This document shows, piece by piece, positions 8,473 through 15,809 of a DNA stretch of 64,000 nucleotides (positions are counted from its first letter, which is position 1; each line of letters starts with the position of its first letter). The stretch is taken from assembly GCA_964502175.1 (NCBI GenBank), contig CAZCVE010000030.1, forward strand, positions 1 to 64,000, written 5' to 3'. The stretch is from JAFLCL01 sp964502175 (GTDB lineage Bacteria; Myxococcota_A; Polyangia; Polyangiales; Sandaracinaceae). Made by a program: the position numbers and the translations under genes. The notes under the pieces were generated by a model. That model was not told the DNA's origin and did not search any database. It saw only the letters and a list, made by a program, of their open reading frames with translations.

Positions 8473-10518
8473 TCAGTAGCGGCCTCGCAGCGCGAGCCAG
8501 TACGTCCGCGGGCGCAGCACGAGGTACGCGTCTCCAGCGTCGAGCACGTTGTCGACGCCGCCCGAGATCTCGAGGTCCTGGTGCTGCGCCGCCTCGGGCA
8601 CGAGCCGCTCGAGGAAGGCCCACGACACGCGCAGATCGAGCTGCCCCACCGGCGCGAGCCACTGCGCGCTCTCGAGGCCATCACCGTCGTCGTCGGTGAA
8701 GACGACGCGGTCCATCGAGAGCGCGAAGCGCGCGTTCGCGCCGAGGCCGGTCTCGTGGTGCGCGAGCTGTGCGCTCGCCGTCACGCGGTGCGCGGGGCGG
8801 TTCTCGAGGGGTCGATCGGCGGCCTCGTCGCGCGTGTCGAGGAACGCGTAGCCGACGAGGAAGCGCAGCTCTCGGATCGGCGCGATCGCCGCGCGCGTCT
8901 CGACGCCCATCGTGTGCGCACGCGCGAGGTTCGCGTAGCTGAAGAGCGTGCCGTTGATCGGATCGTCCGAGAGCGTGACCGTCGCGATCATCCCCTCGAG
9001 GTCGTTGCGGTAGAACGCCGCGGTGAGCACGACCTCGGTGATCGGCGTCCACTCCACCGACACGTCCACGCCGTGCGATCGCTCGGGCCCGAGGTTCGGG
9101 TTGCCGTTCACCACGTAGCCGACGCTCGGGTTCTCGAAGCGCAGCAGGAGCTCTTGGAAGCTCGGCGCGCGGAAGCCCATGCCGTACGTCGCGCGCATCA
9201 CGAGCTGCGGCACCGGATCGAAGCGCACGCCCACGCGCGGGCTCAGCGCCGTGCCGAACTGCGAGTCCGCGTCGAAGCGCGCGCCGACGATCGCGTCGAG
9301 GCGCACGTCGTCGTCGAGGATCGCCCACTCGTCCTGCACGAACGGCGCGATGCGCACGCGCTGCCCGTACTGCGTGAGCCGCTGCGACTCGAGCAGCTGC
9401 GCGAGCTGCTCGTAGCCGAAGGTCAGCTGGTGATCGTCCACGCGCTGATCGAGCTCTAGCGTGAGCTGTCCGAGGTGCTCGCGGTTGTCCTGCACGTCGT
9501 CGAGCGCTTGGCTGCCGCGCTGATCGTTCAAGAACTGCTCGCGGTAGAGCGAGTACGAGCCGCGCGCCGACAGCCGCGTGCCTCGGTGTGCGTCGTAGCG
9601 CGCGCCGACTCCCACCTGCAGCTGCTCGCCGAGCTGCACGCGATCGAAGACCGCGCCCGTCGCGTTGACGTCCACGCCGCTGAGGCGTCGCACGAGGTAG
9701 TCGACGCGCGCGTCGAGCACCACGTCGTCCACGTCGAGCGTGCCTCGCGCCCCGAGCTCCCACTGATCACGCGCGCTGCCCGACGTCGCGACCTCGTCGC
9801 CGCGACGAAACGCGTCGGTGAGGTGGTAGCCGCCGGTCGCGCGCACCGACACCGGTCCCTCGCGCATCGCGCCCATCGCGCCCACGTCGAGCTGCGACGA
9901 CACGCCGCCCGACGCCTCGGACACGCCGCCCTGCACGGTGCCCTCGAGCGTGAGCGGCCGCGTCACGCGACGCGTGATGATGTTCACGACGCCGCCGATC
10001 GCGTCCGATCCGTAGAGCGCGCTGCCCGGCCCGCGCAGCACCTCGATGCGCTCGACGTTCTCGACGGTGTAGCGCCCGAGATCGATGCCACCACCGATGC
10101 GACCGGGCGCGCGATCGCCGTCGACGAGCACGAGCGTGTACTCGGGATCGAGCCCACCGAGCTGGATCGAGTCGCCGCGGAAGCTGCGCGTGATGACGAT
10201 GCCGACCTGCTCCTCGAGGAGCTCGGCCACGTCGCGCGCGCCGGAGCGATCGATCTGCTCGCGGTTGATCACCTCGACGCGCGCAGGACTGTCGGCGAGC
10301 GGCGTCTCGCTGCGCGTGCCGGTGATCACGACATCGCCGACGGCGAGATCGTCCTCGTCGTTCTCCTCGCGCGCGTCGTCCGATGCGTCGACCGCCGGCT
10401 CCGGCGAAGGCGGCACGGCCTGCCCGCGCGCGCTCGGCGGCGTGATCAGACCGACCGACCAGAGGGCGATCGCGAGGCCCGTCAGCGCGCCTCCATGGCT
10501 CTTTTCCTCGAAGATCAA
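8473..10518 (-). CDS. TonB-dependent outer-membrane receptor (haem/iron type)
   Basis: An outer-membrane receptor of about 680 residues. After a signal region ending PPSARGQA there is a TonB-box-like stretch (DVVITGTRSETPL), a plug domain with VEVINREQIDRSGARDVAEL, IEVLRGPGSALYGSDAIGGV and VNIITRR, then a 22-strand-type barrel (GFRAPSFQELL, NPNLGPERSHGV, YANLARAHTMGVE) ending in an aromatic-rich strand with C-terminal Tyr. The start is unclear: TTG at 10518 is the best candidate because it lies just before the signal and downstream of a perfect palindromic operator at 10541-10555. The triple HmuY gene downstream suggests haem as ligand. Confidence 0.9.
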   Translation of the reverse strand: MIFEEKSHGGALTGLAIALWSVGLITPPSARGQAVPPSPEPAVDASDDAREENDEDDLAVGDVVITGTRSETPLADSPARVEVINREQIDRSGARDVAELLEEQVGIVITRSFRGDSIQLGGLDPEYTLVLVDGDRAPGRIGGGIDLGRYTVENVERIEVLRGPGSALYGSDAIGGVVNIITRRVTRPLTLEGTVQGGVSEASGGVSSQLDVGAMGAMREGPVSVRATGGYHLTDAFRRGDEVATSGSARDQWELGARGTLDVDDVVLDARVDYLVRRLSGVDVNATGAVFDRVQLGEQLQVGVGARYDAHRGTRLSARGSYSLYREQFLNDQRGSQALDDVQDNREHLGQLTLELDQRVDDHQLTFGYEQLAQLLESQRLTQYGQRVRIAPFVQDEWAILDDDVRLDAIVGARFDADSQFGTALSPRVGVRFDPVPQLVMRATYGMGFRAPSFQELLLRFENPSVGYVVNGNPNLGPERSHGVDVSVEWTPITEVVLTAAFYRNDLEGMIATVTLSDDPINGTLFSYANLARAHTMGVETRAAIAPIRELRFLVGYAFLDTRDEAADRPLENRPAHRVTASAQLAHHETGLGANARFALSMDRVVFTDDDGDGLESAQWLAPVGQLDLRVSWAFLERLVPEAAQHQDLEISGGVDNVLDAGDAYLVLRPRTYWLALRGRY

Positions 10519-10540
10519 GGGTTCTCGTCGCTCACAATTG

Positions 10541-10555
10541 TGAGAGTCACTCTCA
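10541..10555. promoter_or_regulatory. perfect Fur-box-like palindrome before the TonB receptor
   Basis: TGAGAGTCACTCTCA is a perfect 7-1-7 inverted repeat 23 bases upstream of the proposed TTG start. The layout equals the Fur consensus TGATAATnATTATCA with GC-shifted bases. It is the best copy of the motif in the window. Confidence 0.75.
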
Positions 10556-10619
10556 ATAGCATCGCGCGGTCGCCTGACAACGCGGACTTTCTCCCGCGGG
10601 AGTCGACGCGCCGGACGAG

Positions 10620-10970
10620 TCAGCGACCGCCGTAGCGGTTCAGCGGGCCCGGATCGCGGCCTTCGTGCACGGCCGCCGCGATGTCGAGGAGCCGCTCGGC
10701 GTCGAGGCCTGCGTAGTAGCCCTCGCGCATCGTGCCGCTCGCGTCGACAAAGTAGACGATGGCGTTCGGTCCGTGACCGCACGCGCCCTGACATCCCGAC
10801 TCCGTCAGCCTCACGGTGCCGCCGTCCTTGTAGTAGGCGAGCTTCTTCTCTTCGAGCGCCTGCCACGTCGCGCTGAAGACCCGACGCGCGCCGTCGCGCA
10901 CGCAGTTGGGGCCCGTGCACACGAGCACGTGCGCACGCGTCTGGAAGAAGAGGGGCCGCTGCACGCGCAC
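10620..10970 (-). CDS. thioredoxin-like [2Fe-2S] ferredoxin
   Basis: A 116-residue protein matching the COG3411 class. VLVCTGPNCVRDGA near the N-terminus and GCQGACGHGPNAIVYF in the middle supply cysteines typical of the cluster site, on a thioredoxin-like fold. It probably carries electrons in the cytoplasm, for example to a haem- or siderophore-handling reductase; the partner is not visible here. It starts with GTG at 10970, lies 52 bases after the S4 gene and precedes the receptor operator, consistent with being the last gene of the S4 operon. Function by family, context by inference. Confidence 0.85.
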   Translation of the reverse strand: MRVQRPLFFQTRAHVLVCTGPNCVRDGARRVFSATWQALEEKKLAYYKDGGTVRLTESGCQGACGHGPNAIVYFVDASGTMREGYYAGLDAERLLDIAAAVHEGRDPGPLNRYGGR

Positions 10971-11022
10971 GACGATGTCACGTTCGATCGTCGACGTGCA
11001 CGCGCGGCCTCGCGTCCGCGGC

Positions 11023-11640
11023 TCAGATGCGCGTCGCGTAGTGCTCGATGACGAGCTGCGTCTGCACCGACAAGAGCACCTGCAGCGGGTCGGGGCGTGA
11101 CACGAGCTTCACCGTCATCGCCGCGACGTCGGCCTCGAGGCACGCAGGGCGATCGAAGCGCGGTCGCTGCCAGCTCGCCGCCACGACGGGCATCGTCTTC
11201 TTCGCCTCCGCGACGCCGATCACGCTGTTCACCTTCAGCCGCGCCGACGGACGATCGAGGCGCTTGCCGTCGACGAGCACGTGCCCGTGCACGATGAGCT
11301 GCCGTGCCGCGGGGATGGTCGGCGCGAGACCCGCGCGGAACACGAGGTTGTCGAGGCGCCACTCGAGGAGCACGAGCACGTTCTCGTCCGCCCGCCCCTT
11401 CATGCGACGCGCCTCGAGCACGATGCGACGCAGCTGCGTCTCGCTCACGCCGTAGTTGAAGCGGAGCTTCTGACGCTCGACGAGCTGACGCTTGTAGTCG
11501 GTCTGCTTCTTCGGCCGGCGCTGGAAGCCGTGCTGTCCCGGCGGGTAAGGCCGGCGCTCCGCCCGCTTCGCGGTGAGGCCAGGAAGGTCAGCGTCGAGCG
11601 CCCGCACCTTGCGGAGTCGGGGTCCGGTGTATCTCGCCAT
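11023..11640 (-). CDS. rpsD: 30S ribosomal protein S4, cysteine-free paralogue type
   Basis: A full-length S4 of 205 residues starting MARYTGPRLRK, with ERRPYPPGQHG in the N-terminal domain and an S4 RNA-binding domain around ARQLIVHGHVLVDG. S4 nucleates assembly of the 30S body. The N-terminal region has no Cys at all where zinc-type S4 proteins have four, so this is a C-minus form. It is not in a ribosomal protein or rpoA operon; it lies among small genes behind a Fur-box-like operator and next to a ferredoxin and a TonB receptor. This suggests a metal-sparing paralogue used under metal limitation, which is inferred; a zinc-type copy elsewhere in the genome was not observable. Confidence 0.93.
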   Translation of the reverse strand: MARYTGPRLRKVRALDADLPGLTAKRAERRPYPPGQHGFQRRPKKQTDYKRQLVERQKLRFNYGVSETQLRRIVLEARRMKGRADENVLVLLEWRLDNLVFRAGLAPTIPAARQLIVHGHVLVDGKRLDRPSARLKVNSVIGVAEAKKTMPVVAASWQRPRFDRPACLEADVAAMTVKLVSRPDPLQVLLSVQTQLVIEHYATRI

Positions 11641-11688
11641 GTCGTCTCTTCGCTCTCGTCGATGGTCGTGGGTGGAGAATCGGTCCAG

Positions 11689-11892
11689 TCAGTCGCGGCC
11701 GAGCGCGAGCGCGGCCACGAGGCACAGCAAGCCCGTGATCGCCGCGGTGAGCAGCACGTCGAGGCGCGTCGGCAGCCACGTGACCGAGAGCAGCGACGCT
11801 GCGAACGTGACGATGCCGACGATGCCGAGCGCGAGGCTCGCGCGATCGCGCCTCACGTCGAGCGTGGCGCCGTCATCGAAGGGTCGCCGCAT
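11689..11892 (-). CDS. small membrane protein with two transmembrane helices
   Basis: A 67-residue protein with two hydrophobic helices, LALGIVGIVTFAASLL and LDVLLTAAITGLLCLVAALAL, separated by a short loop, and charged ends. I do not recognise a family. It begins three bases after the stop of the gene upstream and is followed by rpsD after 48 bases, so it belongs to the same presumptive operon. Confidence 0.65.
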   Translation of the reverse strand: MRRPFDDGATLDVRRDRASLALGIVGIVTFAASLLSVTWLPTRLDVLLTAAITGLLCLVAALALGRD

Positions 11893-11895
11893 GGC

Positions 11896-12135
11896 TCACG
11901 CCTGGCCTCGCGGGATCTCGCCATAGCCGGGGTCGCGCATCTCCGAGACGTCTTCGTCTCGCTCGCGATCGAGCAGCACGTGCGCGCGACGCACCGTGCC
12001 GGCGAGGTGCGCGAAGCCCGTGCGATCGATCCGCATGCTCATGGGACCGACGTGGATCGCGATGCAGCCGCAGCCGCGACAGATCTCGATGCGACCGCTC
12101 ACGCCCTCGTCGAGCAGCTCGAAGCGACAGCTCAC
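11896..12135 (-). CDS. small cytoplasmic protein with a CRGCGC motif
   Basis: A 79-residue protein starting GTG at 12135, its first bases overlapping the TGA of the upstream small gene as GTGA. The sequence has RIEICRGCGCIAIHVG followed by MRIDRTGFAHLAGTVRRAH. The Cys pair could bind a metal or Fe-S cofactor. The shape resembles small proteins found near bacterial iron-uptake genes, but I cannot name the family. A longer version starting ATG at 12183 is possible and would overlap the upstream gene by about 50 bases. Confidence 0.65.
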   Translation of the reverse strand: MSCRFELLDEGVSGRIEICRGCGCIAIHVGPMSMRIDRTGFAHLAGTVRRAHVLLDRERDEDVSEMRDPGYGEIPRGQA

Positions 12136-12326
12136 CGTCCGCTCCCGCGCACGATGCGGACCGCGCGAGCCGCGATCGGACACCGCGTCTCGGGGGCGCC
12201 GAGCACGAGGTCGAGCGCCGCGAGGCGGGCGCGCGATGGCTCGCGATCGAAGCCGCGGAGGGAGGGATCGGCGTCGCGAGAGGCGCGATCCGGGAGCTGG
12301 TTCTCGAGCGGGAGCGACCGTGTCAT
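12132..12326 (-). CDS. 64-residue leader protein of the S4 operon, unknown
   Basis: A short frame starting ATG at 12326 (MTRSLPLENQLPD) and ending in GTGA overlap with the next gene. It is Arg- and Asp-rich and has one Cys (APETRCPIA). It has no recognisable domain. Support comes from its position immediately downstream of two Fur-box-like palindromes and from the overlap with its neighbour. It could be a true small protein or a translated leader. Confidence 0.5.
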   Translation of the reverse strand: MTRSLPLENQLPDRASRDADPSLRGFDREPSRARLAALDLVLGAPETRCPIAARAVRIVRGSGR

Positions 12327-12339
12327 GCGCCCAGCTTGT

Positions 12340-12354
12340 CGAGAACGACTCTCA
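12340..12354. promoter_or_regulatory. Fur-box-like operator, proximal copy before the S4 operon
   Basis: CGAGAACGACTCTCA keeps one perfect ACTCTCA half and 4 of 7 matches in the other half. It is 13 bases upstream of the ATG at 12326, so bound protein would cover the ribosome-binding region as well as promoter DNA. Confidence 0.55.
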
Positions 12355-12379
12355 ATTGTCAGTGCGATCGCTCACTCAC

Positions 12380-12394
12380 CGAGAATTGTTCTCA
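12380..12394. promoter_or_regulatory. Fur-box-like operator, distal copy before the S4 operon
   Basis: CGAGAATTGTTCTCA is a near-perfect 7-1-7 inverted repeat close to TGAGAATnATTCTCA. It directly abuts the stop of the upstream gene at 12395. Together with the copy at 12340 it forms a tandem operator spaced by 40 bases. Confidence 0.6.
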
Positions 12395-13384
12395 TCATGG
12401 CGAGAGGCTCACGAGCAGGCCCACGTCGAGCACGAACATCAAGTCCGGAAAGGCCAAGCGCGGCCGCACGTCGAGCGCGATCAGCACGTGCGGATCGACG
12501 CGCACGCCCGTGAGCAGCGCGAGCGAGACGAAGCCCGGACCCGAGCGCACGTACGGCCCGTCCACGTCGTCCTGCGCGGGCTGCACCTGCACGTTGCCTG
12601 CGCCGAGCGCGGCGACGACGTCGATCGAGACCACCTCGTGATCGAGCGCGCGCGCGCGGCCTTCGAGCTCGAGCAGCCAGCCCGCGAGCGCGCCCTGCCC
12701 TGCGTCGGGCTGCGCGCGCACCGCGAGCGCGACACCGAGCCAGCGCTCGGGTCGCACACCGAGCGCCGCGCGAACGGCGAGCGTCGATCCGAAGCCGGGC
12801 TGATCGACGCGCACGCTGCACTGCTCGCCGCGCGGGTCGCACTCGGTCCACGGCGATCGCTCGTCGAGCGTGCTCGGACGCGCGCGATCGGCGGCCATGC
12901 CTGCGTCGATCCACGCGCTGCCCCACACGAAGCCGGCCTCGAGGAAGAGGGGGCCCCACGGATGGACCTCGAGCTGGACAACCACGGGCGCGACGACGGA
13001 TTCGACGACGACAGGTTCGACGACGACAGGCTCGACGACGACAGGTTCGACGACGACAGGCCCGGTCGGGGAAGCGGGCGGATCGGCGGACGCACCGTCG
13101 GGACCCACGGATCGCAGCGCCCGCGACAAGAGATACGCGGCGACCTCGCGCTCCCCTCGCGCGAGCGCGCGCTCGGCCTCTTCGAGGAGCCAACGCTCGG
13201 ACGACTCGGGGCCCGGCGACACGGCCGCGGCCTGTTCCGAGGCGAGATCAGACACGTCCGCCTCGTCCCTCGACGCCTCGTCCTCGTCGGAGACGGCGTT
13301 GGCGTCGACGACGGGCGTGTCCTGTGCGGACGCGAGGCTCGAGGAGAGGACGAGCGCGCATACGACGAGTGCCTCAGCGCGCAT
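12395..13384 (-). CDS. exported envelope protein with VVVEP repeats
   Basis: A 329-residue protein starting MRAEALV with a signal peptide ending LASAQ. An acidic region and a helix (LLEEAERALARGEREVAAYLLSRAL) are followed by four VVVEP repeats and then a strand-rich C-terminal part (WGSAWIDAG, LAVRAALGVRPERWLGVAL, FVSLALLTGVRV, DLMFVLDVGLLV) that looks like a small beta-barrel. It follows the MopE-like lipoprotein gene with 17 bases between stop and start and closes that operon. Function unknown; an outer-membrane partner of the DUF3570 system is possible. Confidence 0.75.
   Translation of the reverse strand: MRAEALVVCALVLSSSLASAQDTPVVDANAVSDEDEASRDEADVSDLASEQAAAVSPGPESSERWLLEEAERALARGEREVAAYLLSRALRSVGPDGASADPPASPTGPVVVEPVVVEPVVVEPVVVESVVAPVVVQLEVHPWGPLFLEAGFVWGSAWIDAGMAADRARPSTLDERSPWTECDPRGEQCSVRVDQPGFGSTLAVRAALGVRPERWLGVALAVRAQPDAGQGALAGWLLELEGRARALDHEVVSIDVVAALGAGNVQVQPAQDDVDGPYVRSGPGFVSLALLTGVRVDPHVLIALDVRPRLAFPDLMFVLDVGLLVSLSP
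13001..13060. repeat. 15-bp tandem repeat within a coding region
   Basis: Four units of TTCGACGACGACAGG, one with a C for T at the first base, encode VVVEP repeats on the minus strand in the envelope protein gene. The unit is five codons, so unit gain or loss keeps the frame. Confidence 0.9.
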
Positions 13385-13401
13385 CGCGGACGACCTCGCG
13401 A

Positions 13402-13785
13402 TCACTCGTCATCGTCATCGTCGTCCTCGTCGTCTTCATCGCTGCCTTCGTCGATGTCCTCGTCGCAGTCGGGATCGAGATCCGTGGGCGTGGCGCCGCC
13501 GAAGCCGTCGCAGTCCTCGTCCGTCGCCGTCGTGCAGTCCTCGAGCGCGCCTGGGTACACGAGCGGGTTGGTGTCGTCGCAGTCGGCCGGCGCGGGCACA
13601 CCATCGCCGTCGGCGTCGTCGGTCGTGATCACAGGCGCGTCCTCGTCGAGCGCCTCGGGCGTGTCGGCCGTCGCGTCGGGCGGCGGTGGATCGCGTCGAT
13701 CGCCTCCGTGCACGCACCCCGGTGCGGCGGCGATCAGCGTGACGAGCGCGAGACAGACGAGCGCGAGCGCAGTGCGTTGGGTCAT
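13402..13785 (-). CDS. MopE-like metal-binding-motif lipoprotein
   Basis: A 127-residue lipoprotein (signal ending AAAPGC). The mature part contains DADGDGVPAPADCDD, NPLVYPGALEDC and DEDCDGFGG, which is the PF11617 putative metal-binding repeat, followed by a strongly acidic tail (DEDDEDDDDDDE). Proteins with this repeat are surface or secreted, and MopE binds copper. The start overlaps the stop of the DUF3570 gene as ATGA. Metal specificity here is unknown. Confidence 0.8.
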   Translation of the reverse strand: MTQRTALALVCLALVTLIAAAPGCVHGGDRRDPPPPDATADTPEALDEDAPVITTDDADGDGVPAPADCDDTNPLVYPGALEDCTTATDEDCDGFGGATPTDLDPDCDEDIDEGSDEDDEDDDDDDE

Positions 13786-14969
13786 TCGATCTCTCCAGAG
13801 ACGACGAGGTCTGCGAGCACCCACACCCCTTCGGGGATGCGGGAACGTTGGAGGTGAAAGCTCGGGTACTCGGCGCGCGACACGTCGGCCGAGAGCGTCA
13901 CGAGGAGGCCACCGAGGCCATCGATCGGCAGCGCGTCCGTGATGCGGAACGCGACGCGCGCGCCGCCGAGCACGCTCGTCATCGGCGAGAGCTCGCGATC
14001 GCCGGTGAAGAACTGGCCACGCGGCTGGAGCGCGTAGTCGTCCGAGTAGAACGCGACGCCCGACTGCGTGTAGGCCCGCGCGCGCGCCCGCGCCGACCAG
14101 CCCGCGCCGAGCGTCACGTCGAGCGACGCCTCGCCCGACGCTGCGGTCATGCCCCAGTCGTCGCCGTAGCCGCGCGCACGCACCGAGAGCACCGACTGGA
14201 TCGCAGGCAGCGCCAGGCGCGCCTCGAGCGCCACGCTGCCGCGGTGTCGCAGCGACGGATGGTGCTCCTGCGCGGCCCACGGTCCGAGCCACACCTCGCG
14301 GTACGGGCTCGACTGGAAGCCATCGGAGCGCTGTCCGCTCAGCGAGAGCACGAGCACGAGGTCGCGACGCACGGCCTGCGCCCACGCGAGATCGAGCGTG
14401 CTCGTCACGAGGCTCCGCGTGTCGCGCTCGGAGGTGAAGCAGCCCGTGCTCGCGCCGAGCTTCTCGCGATCGGTCGGCGCGTCCGCGTCTTGCTGCGCGT
14501 CGCAGATCTCGTCGAAGGCCACTCCGAGCGCGACGTCGAAGCGGCTCGCGCGATCGAACGCGTCGATCGAGAGGCCGACGCGCGGCACGTGCGCGCGGTA
14601 GTCGGTCTCGATGCCGAAGCGGTAGCCCGCGCGCAGCGTGACGTCGTCGATCACCACGGCCGCGCCCGCGGACGCGGTGTGACGCACGTCGTTCATCCGC
14701 GTCGCGCTCGTGACCGCGTCGACGTCGAGCTCCGAGTCGACGATCGCGATCGTCGCCGCGCTGACGACGTCGGCGTCGTAGCCGAGATCGATCACGAGGC
14801 TGTCCGTCGCCTGGAGACCGACCGACGCGCGCGGCGCGATCACCAACGTCTCGAGCGGCGCGCGCGACTCGACGAAGACGCTCGTGCCCACGCTGCCGCG
14901 GTGCTGCGCGTGGCCCGAGGCGGCGAGCGATGCGAGCGCGACGAAGCCGAGCGTCGCGTTCAGTTGCAC
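13782..14969 (-). CDS. DUF3570 outer-membrane beta-barrel protein
   Basis: A 395-residue protein with signal ending ASGHAQ and a long series of alternating strands (GYDADVVSAAT, VTLRAGYRFGIETDY, LDLAWAQAV) matching DUF3570. A conserved SDDYALQPRGQFFTGDRELSP segment is near the end. A GTG start at 14969 overlaps the DUF4266 stop and has GGAGG about seven bases upstream inside that gene. DUF4266 and DUF3570 genes are often adjacent, commonly near an ApbE-type flavinyltransferase, which is absent from this window. Probably an outer-membrane channel or receptor. Confidence 0.85.
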   Translation of the reverse strand: MQLNATLGFVALASLAASGHAQHRGSVGTSVFVESRAPLETLVIAPRASVGLQATDSLVIDLGYDADVVSAATIAIVDSELDVDAVTSATRMNDVRHTASAGAAVVIDDVTLRAGYRFGIETDYRAHVPRVGLSIDAFDRASRFDVALGVAFDEICDAQQDADAPTDREKLGASTGCFTSERDTRSLVTSTLDLAWAQAVRRDLVLVLSLSGQRSDGFQSSPYREVWLGPWAAQEHHPSLRHRGSVALEARLALPAIQSVLSVRARGYGDDWGMTAASGEASLDVTLGAGWSARARARAYTQSGVAFYSDDYALQPRGQFFTGDRELSPMTSVLGGARVAFRITDALPIDGLGGLLVTLSADVSRAEYPSFHLQRSRIPEGVWVLADLVVSGEIE

Positions 14970-15166
14970 CCGCAGCCTCCGCCCTGGACCGTGGTCTCGC
15001 CGCCCGCGCCCTCGCGGTACGAGAGCACGTGATCGAGACCCGACGAAGGATCGACGCCGATCTCCATCGCCGGCTGCGCGAGCAGCTCTCGCTCGTAGGG
15101 ACGCACGGTCGCGCAACCACCCGCGGTGATCGCCGCGAGGACCAAGCAGGCGAGGCGCGCGCTCAT
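14960..15166 (-). CDS. DUF4266 small lipoprotein with GGGCGCN C-terminus
   Basis: A 68-residue lipoprotein: signal ending ITAGGC, then VRPYERELLAQPAM, a DP...L.HV..YREGA segment and a C-terminal GGGCGCN. All are marks of DUF4266. The two terminal Cys spaced by Gly could bind a metal or be modified. The start overlaps the upstream stop as ATGA, and the DUF3570 start lies within its last codons, so the three genes are translationally coupled. Biochemical role not known. Confidence 0.85.
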   Translation of the reverse strand: MSARLACLVLAAITAGGCATVRPYERELLAQPAMEIGVDPSSGLDHVLSYREGAGGETTVQGGGCGCN

Positions 15167-15696
15167 CGTCCGCCCTCGATCCACAGGACGAGCAGCTGCG
15201 CCTCGGCGCTCGACGCACCGAACACGTCGACGGGATGCGAGCGGCCGATCGGACGCGAGTAGAGATCGCTCTGCGTCGCAGTTCGCCTCACCTCGCCGCG
15301 CGAGCGCGCGAGGTTCGTGTAGTACGAAGCGGGCACCGTGGTGACGGGCACGCCGTCGCGACACGTGGGCCGCGCGATCGACTCGGCGGAGACGTCGAGT
15401 CGGTAGCCCGTGTTGGTGCCGTGGCACTCGCGCTGGCTCGCGCAGCGGTGCGCAGAGAGCACCTCGGGCTGCACACGACAGAAGAAGAGGTTGGGATCGA
15501 GCGGCTGCGCGATCGTCGACGCGCCGCCGTCGACGCGGACGCCCGCGTCGGTGCCTGGGCCTGCGTCGACGCCCGAGACCGCCGCGTCCTCGAAGCTCGG
15601 ATCGCCAGCGAATGGATCGGGCCCCAGCTCGAAGTCGCAGCCACCGACCGACGGCGCGAACACCGCAGAAAGAAGGAGAAGCGAGCAGCCGCGCAC
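15163..15696 (-). CDS. exported cytochrome-like lipoprotein, first gene of the DUF4266/DUF3570 operon
   Basis: A protein of about 177 residues if started at GTG 15696, giving a signal ending PSVGGC. After an Asp/Gly linker comes FFCRVQPEVLSAHRC, CHGTNTGYRLD and SARPTC-like Cys segments. The pattern resembles haem-binding proteins of delta-type bacteria, although no CxxCH is present. An ATG at 15738 would add an acidic leader and would start inside the divergent operator region, so I prefer GTG. It overlaps DUF4266 as ATGA. Likely an iron-regulated envelope protein; cofactor uncertain. Confidence 0.7.
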   Translation of the reverse strand: MRGCSLLLLSAVFAPSVGGCDFELGPDPFAGDPSFEDAAVSGVDAGPGTDAGVRVDGGASTIAQPLDPNLFFCRVQPEVLSAHRCASQRECHGTNTGYRLDVSAESIARPTCRDGVPVTTVPASYYTNLARSRGEVRRTATQSDLYSRPIGRSHPVDVFGASSAEAQLLVLWIEGGR

Positions 15697-15746
15697 GACC
15701 TCGAAGTTATCGAGAACAGAAGTCACTGTCACATTCATATTGCGAG

Positions 15747-15761
15747 TGAGAATGACTGTCG
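15747..15761. promoter_or_regulatory. Fur-box-like operator between divergent units
   Basis: TGAGAATGACTGTCG has one clean half and an imperfect second half (5 of 7). A weaker relative begins CGAGAAC at 15711. They lie between the minus-strand DUF4266 operon and the plus-strand HmuY-like gene, so either or both could be controlled. Confidence 0.5.
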
Positions 15762-15809
15762 ATATGCTGAGACTTCTTCTCGCACCCAAGCCACCGCTGG
15801 AGGAAGCCG

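Noticed and set aside
10519..10920. N-terminal extension of the TonB receptor to 10920
   Set aside because: The extension overlaps the operator and the ferredoxin gene and is Arg-rich without a signal peptide.
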